From: Spirosoma aureum
GTDB taxonomy: Bacteria; Bacteroidota; Bacteroidia; Cytophagales; Spirosomataceae
Length of the DNA: 64,000 bases
Direction of reading: 5' to 3'
Assembly: GCF_011604685.1 (NCBI RefSeq)
Contig: NZ_CP050063.1
Coordinates: 4,982,501-5,046,500, forward strand
Position 1 is the stretch's first letter, and each line of letters opens with the position of its first letter. The notes beneath the pieces were generated by a model. The model was not told the DNA's origin and ran no database searches. It saw only the letters and a list, made by a program, of their open reading frames with translations. Shown here piece after piece: positions 10,513 to 18,842 of the stretch. The position numbers were made by a program, and so were the translations under genes.

Positions 10513-10962
10513 TTACTCTAGTTGGGCGACCTGCTTGAATAGCTCATTCTGGCAAAACGATTGGGCGTGCTCCATGGAGACAACAAACCTTTTTCGTATG
10601 GATCGGTAATGATTGATCAACCTAACCTGTTCAGCCGTGGGAGATAGACGCTGTTCCGCTCGCTCGATGAGTACATCTATTCGTTGAATATTTAACCAAT
10701 TAGCCTTAATTATACTTTGGTGGCTCGTCAGTAAACGCTGGACAATTTCTACATGTCCACTTTCACATTTAATCGCCTGCCCGATGGGCTTTAGGTCGGA
10801 AATCGACTTAGACGGTTCAGCGGATAGTTGATCGTGAAGGCTACTGTAAAACTTGATCAGTTGAGTTTGGGTATCCTTATCAACTTGATCAATATATTTT
10901 TCGAGCGTACGATGGAGGTACTTTTCAAAAAACCGATTGAACATTTGATCGTTGTTTTCCAT
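10513..10962 (-). CDS. Helical hypothetical protein
   Basis: 149 residues, no signal or membrane segment, almost entirely predicted helix, rich in Gln, Glu, Lys and His. The middle part (QSIIKANWLNIQRIDVLIER) has heptad-like spacing, so it may oligomerise. It stands alone between gaps. I do not recognise the family. The single clean frame with an ATG start and helical composition supports it being a real cytoplasmic protein. Confidence 0.5.
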   Translation of the reverse strand: MENNDQMFNRFFEKYLHRTLEKYIDQVDKDTQTQLIKFYSSLHDQLSAEPSKSISDLKPIGQAIKCESGHVEIVQRLLTSHQSIIKANWLNIQRIDVLIERAEQRLSPTAEQVRLINHYRSIRKRFVVSMEHAQSFCQNELFKQVAQLE

Positions 10963-11170
10963 TGCAGGTTGGATAGATAGAGGTCTAAGTTATAACCTTT
11001 TAGGTCAATAAGGAAATTCATTGAGGGATTAGCAGTTTATTTAGGCCATTAAATGTTTACTATTTATTTTCAGGTCAACAAGGAGAGTAAACAAAAATTT
11101 ATATACACAAAACGGCCAACTTTTTTTTGGACGCTACTACTGGGTTAATTAGTGAGGATATGGTCATAAA

Positions 11171-11197
11171 AAAGCCTGGACTAATGATCCAGGCTTT
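11171..11197. terminator. Strong terminator-like hairpin
   Basis: A perfect 10-bp stem (AAAGCCTGGA at 11171-11180 with 11188-11197) and a 7-base loop. An A-run on the left would give a U-tract on the minus strand. No minus-strand gene ends just right of it, so its client is unclear. The rest of 10963-11431 appears non-coding and AT-rich. Confidence 0.5.
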
Positions 11198-11431
11198 GCG
11201 CTTCTATCCACATGCTATAAAATATGATTCAGAAAGTAAGACTTTCGTGTTAGGCCTAATTCGCTGGTTAAAAAAAGTTTACTTTAATTAAATAGTTGCC
11301 TGGAAAATAGTACTACTTATACTGATAATTAGCGTATTAGTACGTGGTTTATACGTGAAAGATTGCCTGGGTGTGGAATGCTATCGACATTGGGAAGAAT
11401 ATGGATTACCACCCTTAAAATCACTAATTCC

Positions 11432-11965
11432 ATGAGCCACTTACAGGGTTTTTCTTTAACTACCTACCTCGTTATGTGTCTGTTGTGTTTTCAGCAATGT
11501 CAACCTAAAGCAGGTGATCCAGGACCGAAAGGGGATACAGGGGCCAATGGCGCTCAAGGAGCAACGGGACCGGCAGGTTCAGCTGGTGCAACCGGAACCG
11601 CCAACGTTCAATATTCTCCCTGGATCACAACCACTTTTTCCGGAAGTTCAAATGTCTATGTAGGCATAATAAATGCGCTCCCTATTACGCAGGATGTACT
11701 TGACAAAGCCGATATACGTATCTATTGGAAAGATGGGGATCGTGTAATTAGTCTTCCTTATGCCGAGACAACTGGCAACACAACGCTTACTGTTCACGTA
11801 CGATTTTATGTCGCTCGAATTGAAGTAAGATTGGCCTATTTGCTAACCCCCCAGCAATTCAGGTATGTCATAATACCAGGCGCTACATTAGTTGGAGGCC
11901 GAAAAGGGAGTGTTGATTATACCGACTACGAAGCTACAAGACAAACCTTTAACATTCCTGATTAG
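11432..11965 (+). CDS. Lipoprotein with collagen-like repeats
   Basis: 177 residues from ATG 11432; an upstream in-frame ATG at 11401 would precede the hydrophobic signal, so the later start is preferred. A signal-like segment ends at FQQC (atypical lipobox). About nine Gly-x-y triplets follow (starting GDPGPKGDTGANGAQG), then a beta-rich C-terminal domain of about 115 residues. Bacteroidota encode many such collagen-like surface lipoproteins of unknown role. The C-terminal domain is not recognised further. Confidence 0.6.
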   Translation: MSHLQGFSLTTYLVMCLLCFQQCQPKAGDPGPKGDTGANGAQGATGPAGSAGATGTANVQYSPWITTTFSGSSNVYVGIINALPITQDVLDKADIRIYWKDGDRVISLPYAETTGNTTLTVHVRFYVARIEVRLAYLLTPQQFRYVIIPGATLVGGRKGSVDYTDYEATRQTFNIPD

Positions 11966-12072
11966 CGCAGCATATAAAGGTTCCTGCTATGAAAGCTAAA
12001 TTAGCCATCGGCCAATGACTATTCAGCAGATAGTTGAATTGACGGCTAAAGTTCAAACTACCTAAAAGGTAA

Positions 12073-12300
12073 ATGACGATGAACGCTTTAACAGTTTTTG
12101 GTCTAATTGTTGTCACTATTTCTTCCATTTGCTATTATCTTCAAGACCGGTCAAAGTGGTGGACATTCGGTTTCGCATTATCTTGCATATTATGTTCCAG
12201 CTATGCTTTTTTGGATAACTATTGGCCGTTTGGAATTTTAATGGCGATCTGGTCGCTTAGGGGCTTTTACCGTTTATGGCTGGGCAGAAATTCAAACTGA
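12073..12300 (+). CDS. Small inner-membrane protein
   Basis: 75 residues with two or three hydrophobic segments: residues 4-22, 30-46 and a short one near FGILMAIWSL. Aromatic-rich and ending in basic residues (RLWLGRNSN). ATG 12079 is an alternative start. It resembles small uncharacterised membrane proteins; function unknown. The 12301-12459 gap after it holds nothing I can support. Confidence 0.45.
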   Translation: MTMNALTVFGLIVVTISSICYYLQDRSKWWTFGFALSCILCSSYAFLDNYWPFGILMAIWSLRGFYRLWLGRNSN

Positions 12301-12459
12301 AAAGCTACCCCCATAAATGAATAAAGACTCTTTTTCATTCATAAAGACAGTGTAAATGTTAAAGATTTCTATTCTACACATACCAGATTCGAACAGTAGC
12401 TGTTTAGGTTCAAACTATTCTTTACAGATTTGAAACGATGATCAAACGGTTCCAAGATC

Positions 12460-13215
12460 GTGCGAATAATGCTTCTCGTCAAAGTAGGCTGTATACTGTT
12501 ATCCTTTCCAGAATATAGATCAATCAATGAAGCCCAACCATTGCCCTTTGACCATAGCTTTATCAAATATAACCTGGGAATGCCCTACCAACCGCTCCGG
12601 GCAACCCTCAATAAATACATTCCGACGACTGGTATCCGGGCGGTTCTGGTGCACCACGGGGTGAACGACCGCAACGATAGCAACCGGCAGCAATTTGCTG
12701 ATCAGTACCGAACGGTTATTCAGCATAGCCGGGAAACCTATAAAATTCCTGACGTCGCCTGGCTGCTGGCGATGGAAGATGGTGGTATCGAGATTGATTC
12801 GGAGCAAATGCGTGCAGGAACCAGTGACGTACTGGCCAGTGAACCCAATTGCTACGTGGGAGCTGATTTACTGGCTTTACGGCAGCAACGTGCGGGACGT
12901 GACGATACGATTCACTTACGGGTAGACGATTGGGACGCTTACGCGACACTTTGGGCTAATTCACTCTTGGCGGTCATCAATAAAACCAAACCCAAATCGG
13001 CAGTCCTGGCCACCGAATACACTAGTAACGTGGTCAGCACATCGGTGCTCGGCATCAGCAATGCGCGGGTGTTTTTGCCCAATTCGGAAATCGCTTTTCT
13101 GGCTGTGGCGGTTGGAATAACGGCAGCGCTGTTTCTATCCAGAAAGCTCATTCCTGCCCTGATTGCGCTCTGCTTTGTTACCTACGGTTTGGGGCGTTTA
13201 CGGTCAACGCCCTAA
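12460..13215 (+). pseudogene. 5'-truncated SGNH-hydrolase/esterase with C-terminal membrane anchor
   Basis: The frame covers the middle and end of an SGNH esterase: KYNLGMPYQPLRATLNKY, GIRAVLVHHGVND and a D-x-x-H near the end (DDTIHL). The N-terminal block with the nucleophilic Ser (GDS-type) is missing; the first 25 or so residues look like random read-through. After the hydrolase part there are two hydrophobic stretches (IAFLAVAVGITAALFL and LIPALIALCFVTYGL). I interpret this as a phage tail/cell-wall esterase cut at its 5' end, marking the left edge of a phage-derived segment. A rearranged functional product cannot be excluded. Confidence 0.55.
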
Positions 13216-13382
13216 TTGGCTTTCATGGGTACCCATTCACCAGCGGTGTTTTTGGTATACCATTTACCATCCAGACTAACCCACGGCCCTTTACCCGGCA
13301 AAATGCCCTGACGCTTACCGGTTGAACTGACGCCGGAGTTCTTCGACGTAGGCTTTGTGCTTTTTAATGTGGCGGTCTTCAT
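13212..13382 (-). CDS. 56-residue hypothetical protein overlapping its upstream neighbour
   Basis: ATG at 13382, TAG at 13214-13212. The sequence begins MKTATLKSTKPTSK and ends with a Trp-rich, native-looking stretch (GKGPWVSLDGKWYTKN, then EWVPMKAN). It overlaps the last 68 bases of the upstream gene (13315-13734) in another frame, and its stop overlaps the convergent SGNH remnant. Unknown function. Support comes from the biased, Gly/Trp-rich C-terminus. Confidence 0.45.
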   Translation of the reverse strand: MKTATLKSTKPTSKNSGVSSTGKRQGILPGKGPWVSLDGKWYTKNTAGEWVPMKAN

Positions 13383-13734
13383 AGGTGATGTAGGAGGTAA
13401 TTATTACTGCAAACAGGGTATCGGGGCAATCGGTTCGAGACTCAATGGTAAAGGTAGTAAAATAGTATTTGCCCCCATATGATGAAATGGCATAGTAATT
13501 ATTGGGATCGTCTGATTTAGGCGATTGAGTAATATACAGATTGCCAGAAAGCATTTTAGATACCTGGCTAAATCGCAGATTATGAAACCGGGATTTTGCC
13601 GTGGGTGCGTCCAGATCAGCCCGGTAGTTTTCCATGAAATGATCGCAATTAGTGGTCTGCCAGAAGATTTCGGCCCGTAAGCCGGGGGTTAACATGAAGG
13701 TAGTATTCTTAGGTAAGTGACTCGACTTTTTCAT
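13315..13734 (-). CDS. Hypothetical protein
   Basis: Start taken at 13734 (MKKSSHLPK); an earlier start at 13767 is possible. About 139 residues, mixed alpha/beta, with several Tyr/Phe-rich strands (YYFTTFTIES) and a basic C-terminal helix (HIKKHKAYVEELRRQF). No signal peptide or known motif. It is on the opposite strand from the flanking phage-like genes and forms a pair with the overlapping 56-residue gene. Confidence 0.45.
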   Translation of the reverse strand: MKKSSHLPKNTTFMLTPGLRAEIFWQTTNCDHFMENYRADLDAPTAKSRFHNLRFSQVSKMLSGNLYITQSPKSDDPNNYYAISSYGGKYYFTTFTIESRTDCPDTLFAVIITSYITYEDRHIKKHKAYVEELRRQFNR

Positions 13735-13831
13735 GGACTTAAAACGAAACAGACAGACTTTGGTCACGCAAACTAACGGCGATTGCCGTCATTTTCACAC
13801 GTCTTGGGTTAAGTACAACGCTGTCAGCAGA

Positions 13832-13854
13832 TGGGCAAACCGCTGGTTTGCCCA
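13832..13854. terminator. Perfect 10-bp hairpin
   Basis: TGGGCAAACC (13832-13841), a 3-base loop, then its exact complement (13845-13854). It sits between the divergent genes at 13734 (minus) and 13916 (plus) and lacks a clear U-tract, so it may act in a leader or as an operator instead of a terminator. Confidence 0.35.
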
Positions 13855-13915
13855 CTCTCTCACCGATGCTATCCCGGACGCTCCTGTCCGATCGGGAGCT
13901 ATACTTTGCTAATCG

Positions 13916-14377
13916 ATGCTTATTGGCTTTAAAAATAGATTTCATGAAAACGACCTGGCCGGGGTACTGATTGCCGCCAGTACGGGTTCAAACTGGATTC
14001 ACACGGAGCTGATCTACCCCGATGGTGTATCCGTTTCGAGTTGGGCCCAAACAAAGGGCGTAGTGGCTCGCCCCACCACCGAAACCCTGAGGAACCCAAC
14101 CTATTGGGAAGTCTATGACCTGGGACGTTTCGACACGGCCGGTTTAGATGCGTTCATACGCTCCCAGATCGGTAGGGGCTATGACTGGCAAGGTGTGTTT
14201 TTTACCTACGGACTGCCCTTACAAAAACAGGCCTGGGATAAGTGGACGTGCGCGGAACTGGTGTATTTCGCCCTGGTGCATTATACGCCGGTGGATCTGC
14301 CAGGTACCCAAACAGCCGTAACACCTGGCCAGCTTCGGGCCATGATTAAGAAAGCAGGCTATAAACGAGTGATTTAA
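13916..14377 (+). CDS. Permuted NlpC/P60-like (YiiX-type) hydrolase
   Basis: 153 residues. His29 in SNWIHTELIY precedes Cys112 in WTCAELVYFAL, the reversed order that defines the permuted papain-like group (YiiX/LRAT type). These act as amidases on peptidoglycan stem peptides or lipids. No signal peptide, as in many phage-encoded hydrolases. It opens a compact plus-strand run (gaps of 1, 6 and 3 bases) with a metallopeptidase and two membrane-anchored proteins, a phage-like context. Confidence 0.65.
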   Translation: MLIGFKNRFHENDLAGVLIAASTGSNWIHTELIYPDGVSVSSWAQTKGVVARPTTETLRNPTYWEVYDLGRFDTAGLDAFIRSQIGRGYDWQGVFFTYGLPLQKQAWDKWTCAELVYFALVHYTPVDLPGTQTAVTPGQLRAMIKKAGYKRVI

Positions 14378-14378
14378 G

Positions 14379-15359
14379 ATGTTGCAGCTCAAGAAACCTA
14401 TCGGAACAGTAAGACCCAAGGAAAGACGATTGGGCCTGGTACCCGTTTTTGCCAGTCAGAAATATGTCGATACCAATACATGGGTAAGCGTTGGTAGTCG
14501 GGTAAATGCCTATTGGGATGAGAACGGGTTTACGCCGATCTACAAAGGCTTTTCCAGAACAAAACGAACCGTATCCGCAGACGACATTAACCGGGCGGTG
14601 ATTAAGTTCCGCTTGAAGGGAATTGAATTTGGTAACTGGCTAACCAACGAAGATGCCTACAATTACCTGGCTGCTTTAGTGATTGCGCTCAATGATCTAA
14701 CCAGGATCGTAGGGTACAGTAATATTGGGTTGAATGGTACGATAGGCATTGCCTTTGGTGCCCGTGGCTCCCAACGGGCAGCCGGACATTTTGAGCCGGA
14801 TACGTTTATGATCAATTTGACCCGCTATAAACGCTACATCGAAGATCTTTCGGGTAGGCGCATCGATGTGCCTAAGCAGGTAAAGTTCATGGAAACGGGT
14901 GGTGTAGGGGCGCTTGCCCATGAATACGGACACGCCCTGGATTACTTTTTTGGCACGTTCGTCGAGCAAAGCAAGTTTTACCGCTCCCTGACCTACGGTT
15001 CTGATACATCACTCATTACCAAGAACATCGACAAAAAAGGCTCACTCAGGTATCAAATGACTGAAATCATCCGGGCCATTCAACAGACCAGATCCTATCG
15101 ATACATGCGTAAAAGCCTGGTCACGAAAGGGGAATCGGATTCGTACTGGCTTCGGCACAATGAGCTTTGGGCGCGGCTGTTTGAAGTGTGGGTGAACTAC
15201 AAAATGCGGGAAAAAGGCATTACCAACCGGTTCCTGCACAAAGAGAAATACAAGTCCTTAGCCAAGTCGATCGGCTGTTACCAAACCCAAACCGAATTTT
15301 CCAAGATACGGCCGCTGGTGGATCGGCTCATACTTGACATCTCTAAACAGGCTAACTAA
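14379..15359 (+). CDS. LPD1-like HExxH metallopeptidase
   Basis: 326 residues. The motif GALAHEYGHALDYFFG places a zinc site at His181-Glu182-xx-His185; the motif plus the following Asp resembles the predicted peptidase domain LPD1 found in large polyvalent phage and mobile-element proteins. The N-terminal 100 residues contain GWRVNAYWDENGFTP-like beta structure without known motifs; a later NELWARLFEVWVNY helix may supply the third zinc ligand (Glu). It starts 1 base after the NlpC-like gene. Substrate unknown. Confidence 0.55.
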   Translation: MLQLKKPIGTVRPKERRLGLVPVFASQKYVDTNTWVSVGSRVNAYWDENGFTPIYKGFSRTKRTVSADDINRAVIKFRLKGIEFGNWLTNEDAYNYLAALVIALNDLTRIVGYSNIGLNGTIGIAFGARGSQRAAGHFEPDTFMINLTRYKRYIEDLSGRRIDVPKQVKFMETGGVGALAHEYGHALDYFFGTFVEQSKFYRSLTYGSDTSLITKNIDKKGSLRYQMTEIIRAIQQTRSYRYMRKSLVTKGESDSYWLRHNELWARLFEVWVNYKMREKGITNRFLHKEKYKSLAKSIGCYQTQTEFSKIRPLVDRLILDISKQAN

Positions 15360-15365
15360 TAAGTT

Positions 15366-15854
15366 ATGGCAACGACCTATAAAAGTGGTGATATCGTCGG
15401 CACCTGGAGTACTAGATATAGAGTAGGTGATGGCATTATTCCCGCACTTGGCCATTGGGTTGATGAAACGTATGTCTGGCGGTTACGCTATTTGAGCGAT
15501 GTCAATTTGTGGGTATTGACCGTAAAGAGCAGCCTTTCAACAGCCTGGGATGGAAAGGAGCGGCTACAGAGCGCTACTGACATCAATCAATATACCCTTG
15601 ATCCTGAATTCATCGCGAGTGAATTTGTTCAGAAAAAAATTTTAGCGGATAATGCTGCTTTAGAAAAAGTTCATCTTCAACAAAGTATGCCTTTATCGGA
15701 TAGCCAGGTTCAGGATAATACGACCACGCTAACAATAGCCAATTCAACGAAGCCCGAAGTCCCTGACCCTAAACCACGCGTCAACACAACGTATCTGCTT
15801 ATTCTAGCCGCCCTGGTCTTGTTAATTCTGGTCGTAAAACGTAGATCTTCCTAA
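15366..15854 (+). CDS. Hypothetical protein with C-terminal membrane anchor
   Basis: 162 residues: an N-terminal beta-rich part (TYVWRLRYLSDVNLWVLTV), a Ser/Thr/Pro linker and a C-terminal helix TYLLILAALVLLILVVKRR, i.e. a tail-anchored layout. Six bases after the metallopeptidase gene. I do not recognise the soluble domain. Confidence 0.5.
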   Translation: MATTYKSGDIVGTWSTRYRVGDGIIPALGHWVDETYVWRLRYLSDVNLWVLTVKSSLSTAWDGKERLQSATDINQYTLDPEFIASEFVQKKILADNAALEKVHLQQSMPLSDSQVQDNTTTLTIANSTKPEVPDPKPRVNTTYLLILAALVLLILVVKRRSS

Positions 15855-15857
15855 AGA

Positions 15858-16445
15858 ATGGCTACTACCCCACAATACGCCGAACCGTACTATTCAGCCT
15901 ATATCAATGCAGATTGTAAGGTCATTTCGCCCCTATCGGCTAACTATCACGCGTTGTCAGAAAATTGTCAACAGGTCAATTACCTGATCGATCAGATCAA
16001 TAAGCCCTACACCGGCAACAGCAACAGCGAACGGCTAGCCTGGCTAAAACGGAGACAGACGCTCTTAATGCAACGCGCGGTCATTATTAGCAAAGCATTA
16101 CGTGATTTAGGGAGTCAGGACGTAATTGATCATACGGCCGTTGATATACGTACGATTAGCCGTTTAGTGGCTAGCCTTTCAAGTGCCTTGCCTGGTATCG
16201 GTACAGCTATCGGGTTGGGGGTTGGTATTGCTGGCCAGGTCATTGGCGGTATAATTGATACGACCAGTGAAAATACGGCTAAACGCAACGAAGAAATTGC
16301 ATACTATCAAGCAGATCTTGCCGGTTTACAGGATATTTTAGAGCAGACTAATCAGGAATATGACCGGCTTAATGTGTTCAATTACCTGCTTTGGGCTGGC
16401 ATTGTTGTGCTGGTCTTATTGCTAATCTTTAAGAAAAAGGGTTAG
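15858..16445 (+). CDS. Glycine-zipper membrane protein with C-terminal anchor
   Basis: 195 residues. A helical N-terminal half is followed by a Gly-rich membrane-active stretch (GIGTAIGLGVGIAGQVIGG), a coiled-coil segment (NEEIAYYQADLAGLQDILEQ) and a C-terminal helix (LLWAGIVVLVLLLIFKKKG). Gly-zipper stretches of this type occur in pore-forming and phage DNA-entry proteins, but the role here is unknown. Last gene of the 13916-16445 run, followed by a strong terminator. Confidence 0.5.
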   Translation: MATTPQYAEPYYSAYINADCKVISPLSANYHALSENCQQVNYLIDQINKPYTGNSNSERLAWLKRRQTLLMQRAVIISKALRDLGSQDVIDHTAVDIRTISRLVASLSSALPGIGTAIGLGVGIAGQVIGGIIDTTSENTAKRNEEIAYYQADLAGLQDILEQTNQEYDRLNVFNYLLWAGIVVLVLLLIFKKKG

Positions 16446-16476
16446 TTTGCTTCTAATATTTTGAATAAGTTGTATA

Positions 16477-16507
16477 AAACCCCGCGCCTAACTTGGGCGC
16501 GGGGTTT
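16477..16507. terminator. Bidirectional rho-independent terminator
   Basis: A perfect 12-bp GC-rich stem (AAACCCCGCGCC at 16477-16488 with 16496-16507), 7-base loop, with A/T tracts at both sides. It serves the plus-strand run ending at 16445 and the minus-strand lipoprotein ending at 16513. Confidence 0.85.
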
Positions 16508-16512
16508 ATTGT

Positions 16513-17082
16513 TTATTTATTCAACTGCATTGACCGACATTGTCCATTAATAACTGTAATACTTCCCTCCCATTTTGCTGGAATCAATGCTTTTGACTTA
16601 GCAACAAAACTATAACTGCCTTGAGGTAGGGTAACTGTTACAAAACCTTGTTGACCACAGCCAGGAGCACCACCAGAGGTAATATATTGAGTCATTGTTC
16701 CTATTAACTGATTGTTTACAAACACTTCAATGTATGGGCCATTGAAATTTGTCCAGAAAACAACGTTACCCGTAGTAGGCAGATTTCGGATTTGAATAGT
16801 TCTAACAGCACTATCGGTACCGCCTTCACCTTTGGCTATTAGAGTTACATTGTAATCGCCATTATTCGAGAAATCTATGATTGGTGATTGGTCGATAGTT
16901 GTACGCCCGTCACTAACTATCCATTGAAAAGAAGACGCATTCTTTGAATCATTATTTAGCCAGACTCGACCATTAGCCTGATAGTTTATTGAAAAGGCGG
17001 CAATGGGTTTTGGGGGTGGATCATTCTTTTTACAACTGGCAAAAAGTAGTGTAATGATGAACAGTAAACAGATCTTTTTCAT
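16513..17082 (-). CDS. PKD-domain lipoprotein
   Basis: 189 residues. Lipoprotein signal ending LLFASC. Residues about 28-98 form a PKD/Ig-like domain: AAFSINYQ, SFQWIVSDG, FSNNGDYNVTLIAKGEGG. A C-terminal beta domain follows (FVTVTLPQGSYSFVAKSK). Typical of surface-exposed Bacteroidota lipoproteins; it looks like a host gene, not a phage gene. Function unknown. Confidence 0.7.
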   Translation of the reverse strand: MKKICLLFIITLLFASCKKNDPPPKPIAAFSINYQANGRVWLNNDSKNASSFQWIVSDGRTTIDQSPIIDFSNNGDYNVTLIAKGEGGTDSAVRTIQIRNLPTTGNVVFWTNFNGPYIEVFVNNQLIGTMTQYITSGGAPGCGQQGFVTVTLPQGSYSFVAKSKALIPAKWEGSITVINGQCRSMQLNK

Positions 17083-17160
17083 AGTAAACGGTGGTTTAAA
17101 CTGAGCACAATAGTAAGAATTTGTAAATACATTTTAAAGACGTATTTACAATACATTGTT

Positions 17161-17288
17161 AAACAGAATAATCTTCGGTGTTGAATTGTAAATTCCTGCT
17201 CGAGCCTGGTTGATATCGCTCGGATTCGGGCCTGATCAGCCGCCGGCACCGGCTAAATTTTAGTTCTTCTCCAAAGATTATTCTGTTT
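17161..17288. repeat. 15-bp perfect inverted repeat enclosing 98 bp
   Basis: AAACAGAATAATCTT at 17161-17175 and its exact complement at 17274-17288, bounding 98 bases with no gene. It lies between the PKD lipoprotein and the recombinase, ending 14 bases from the recombinase stop codon. It could be a tiny mobile element, a recombination site or an invertible segment; no target duplication is evident. Confidence 0.6.
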
Positions 17289-17301
17289 GAAGGTTATCAG
17301 C

Positions 17302-18582
17302 TTAAGACTCTGAAACCGGATCTGGTTGCAAATTCATTTCCCGGATCATTCGCCGTTCGTCAATATGAGCGTAGTGCTTCAAATATTCTATTGAACTTAA
17401 TCCCATCATTCGAGCCGTCGTGTGTACGTCAGTGGCATGTTCGTTCAAATTATGGTCGGCAAACGTCTTTCGGGCTGACTTAGTGGTCAACGTTTTATGA
17501 AACCCTAAATAGGCTGAAATCAGCGTAAGACCGTCGTTAAACTGCGTCAGCGAGCAGGTCGGTAGTTTATCAAACCCGCCGTATTTTTCTGCCAGGCTAA
17601 AGTTTATTGGCTTGAGTGGGGCTATCAAATACTTTTTGGTTTTCTTCCGTTTCATCCGAATGAACGAAACGCCCGATACCACCCGCAAATAGCTTGATGG
17701 AGCAGCCACAAACTGTTTATATTCGGCGTGGTGGGTGCCAATCTGCTGCATAAAAATATAGGCATCCCGCAACCGTTCCAGTCGAACAGCCCGCTCGGGC
17801 TTGATGGACAATGAATGAAAATTGAAGGTTTGGAGCAGAGCCAGCTCATCGGGATAAAGAAAGACCATATCGTCAGGATCAGGTTCGTCTTTTTCCACCT
17901 TGTAGGGTTTAATGGAATTACTCCGAACGGCCTTTTTGAGCACGGCATAATCAAGCAGACTTTTGATGTAATACAGATGCTTTCCCAGATAATTGATCGC
18001 AAATTTGCGTTGCCCCCACGCTTTAAACTCATTGAGCCAGGCTTCGTCAATCTCATCAATATAAGCCCTGGTCTGCTTGCTGTCGACCAGGTAGTCCAGG
18101 ATATTGTTGGTGTATTTCTGGTAGGCTTCGTAGGTATCACCGCTAATTACATCTTTACTGGTGGCCAACTCGTCAGGGTCATCGCTAATCCGTTCTTCGT
18201 GCTGCTTTAATAACCGTTCCAGCATGGTCTGAATGGTGTAGCGGACTCGCTTTTGCCCTCGATACACTTCCAGAACTTGTTGGGCGGTGACGTGTACGTC
18301 GTCCTGGTCTAATAGATTGAAGGCTTTTTTTAGCTTCACCTTCATTCGCTCGAGCAATTGATTGTCCAGATCAGCCGTGGGTGCAGCATCAGTAACTTTC
18401 TGTTTTGCCTGGTTCCAGTGCCTGGGGTTTACCTTGACATTGGTTGAAATGTCAGCCGTGTAGGTGTTGACCGTGATTCGGGCATAAAGAGCCACTTCAG
18501 CCGGTTTCGGCTTGCCCCGTTTGGAAGGTCGGTAATTGCGTCTGAGTTTGAACAGAACCTGCATTCGATTTTGGTAAAACAT
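17302..18582 (-). CDS. Tyrosine recombinase/integrase with divergent active site
   Basis: 426 residues. The Bacteroidota integrase layout is present: Arm-DNA-binding N-terminus, SAM-like core-binding domain at about 105-215, catalytic domain to the end. Nucleophile Tyr404 (LKHYAHID) and Arg371 (TTKSARKTFA) are retained and a Lys-bearing hairpin is seen (KRKKTKKYLIAP). However, the box-I Arg is His284 (IGTHHAEYK), the box-II first His is Lys368, and the His/Trp before Tyr is Leu395 (GLSSIEYL). It may be a divergent clade or weakened enzyme. It faces away from the phage genes, as expected for a lysogeny integrase at the left end. Confidence 0.8.
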   Translation of the reverse strand: MFYQNRMQVLFKLRRNYRPSKRGKPKPAEVALYARITVNTYTADISTNVKVNPRHWNQAKQKVTDAAPTADLDNQLLERMKVKLKKAFNLLDQDDVHVTAQQVLEVYRGQKRVRYTIQTMLERLLKQHEERISDDPDELATSKDVISGDTYEAYQKYTNNILDYLVDSKQTRAYIDEIDEAWLNEFKAWGQRKFAINYLGKHLYYIKSLLDYAVLKKAVRSNSIKPYKVEKDEPDPDDMVFLYPDELALLQTFNFHSLSIKPERAVRLERLRDAYIFMQQIGTHHAEYKQFVAAPSSYLRVVSGVSFIRMKRKKTKKYLIAPLKPINFSLAEKYGGFDKLPTCSLTQFNDGLTLISAYLGFHKTLTTKSARKTFADHNLNEHATDVHTTARMMGLSSIEYLKHYAHIDERRMIREMNLQPDPVSES

Positions 18583-18607
18583 AGCTCACGCCTGTTTGGT
18601 GAGCTAT
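18581..18607 (-). promoter_or_regulatory. Hairpin over the recombinase start codon
   Basis: Nine-base arms, 18581-18589 and 18599-18607 (ATAGCTCAC with GTGAGCTAT), 9-base loop. The inner arm on the mRNA includes the first two bases of the ATG (18582-18580). If folded in RNA it would hide the start, suggesting translational control of the recombinase; as DNA it could be an operator. Confidence 0.45.
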
Positions 18608-18789
18608 TGCACATACATTAATGATACTTAAATACAAAAATTAAATACTTATTTAATTCATTATTTTTAACTAATCGTGCACTAAAAGATCATGGGTTGT
18701 GTACCCGGTCATCCTAAGTGGTGACCCCGGATTTGTACCCGTTTCGTAAGTAGTATGAAAACCAGAAAGTTAGAAGGGGTTATAAACGC

Positions 18790-18820
18790 AAAAAACCAGT
18801 TCGCTTTCTAGGCTAACTGG
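18790..18820 (-). terminator. Terminator after the repressor gene
   Basis: On the minus strand CCAGTT (18820-18815) pairs with AACTGG (18801-18796), followed by six U. It lies 110 bases beyond the repressor stop and would separate repressor and recombinase transcription. Confidence 0.6.
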
Positions 18821-18842
18821 CTTTCCCAAGTAATTCCCGTAA

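Noticed and set aside
12369..12566. 65-codon minus-strand frame
   Set aside because: Antisense to the SGNH remnant's start and without coding features.
18583..18600. cacgcctgt near the integrase start, similar to the late element
   Set aside because: Only nine bases match, no -7 follows at the right distance, and the site is part of an inverted repeat.
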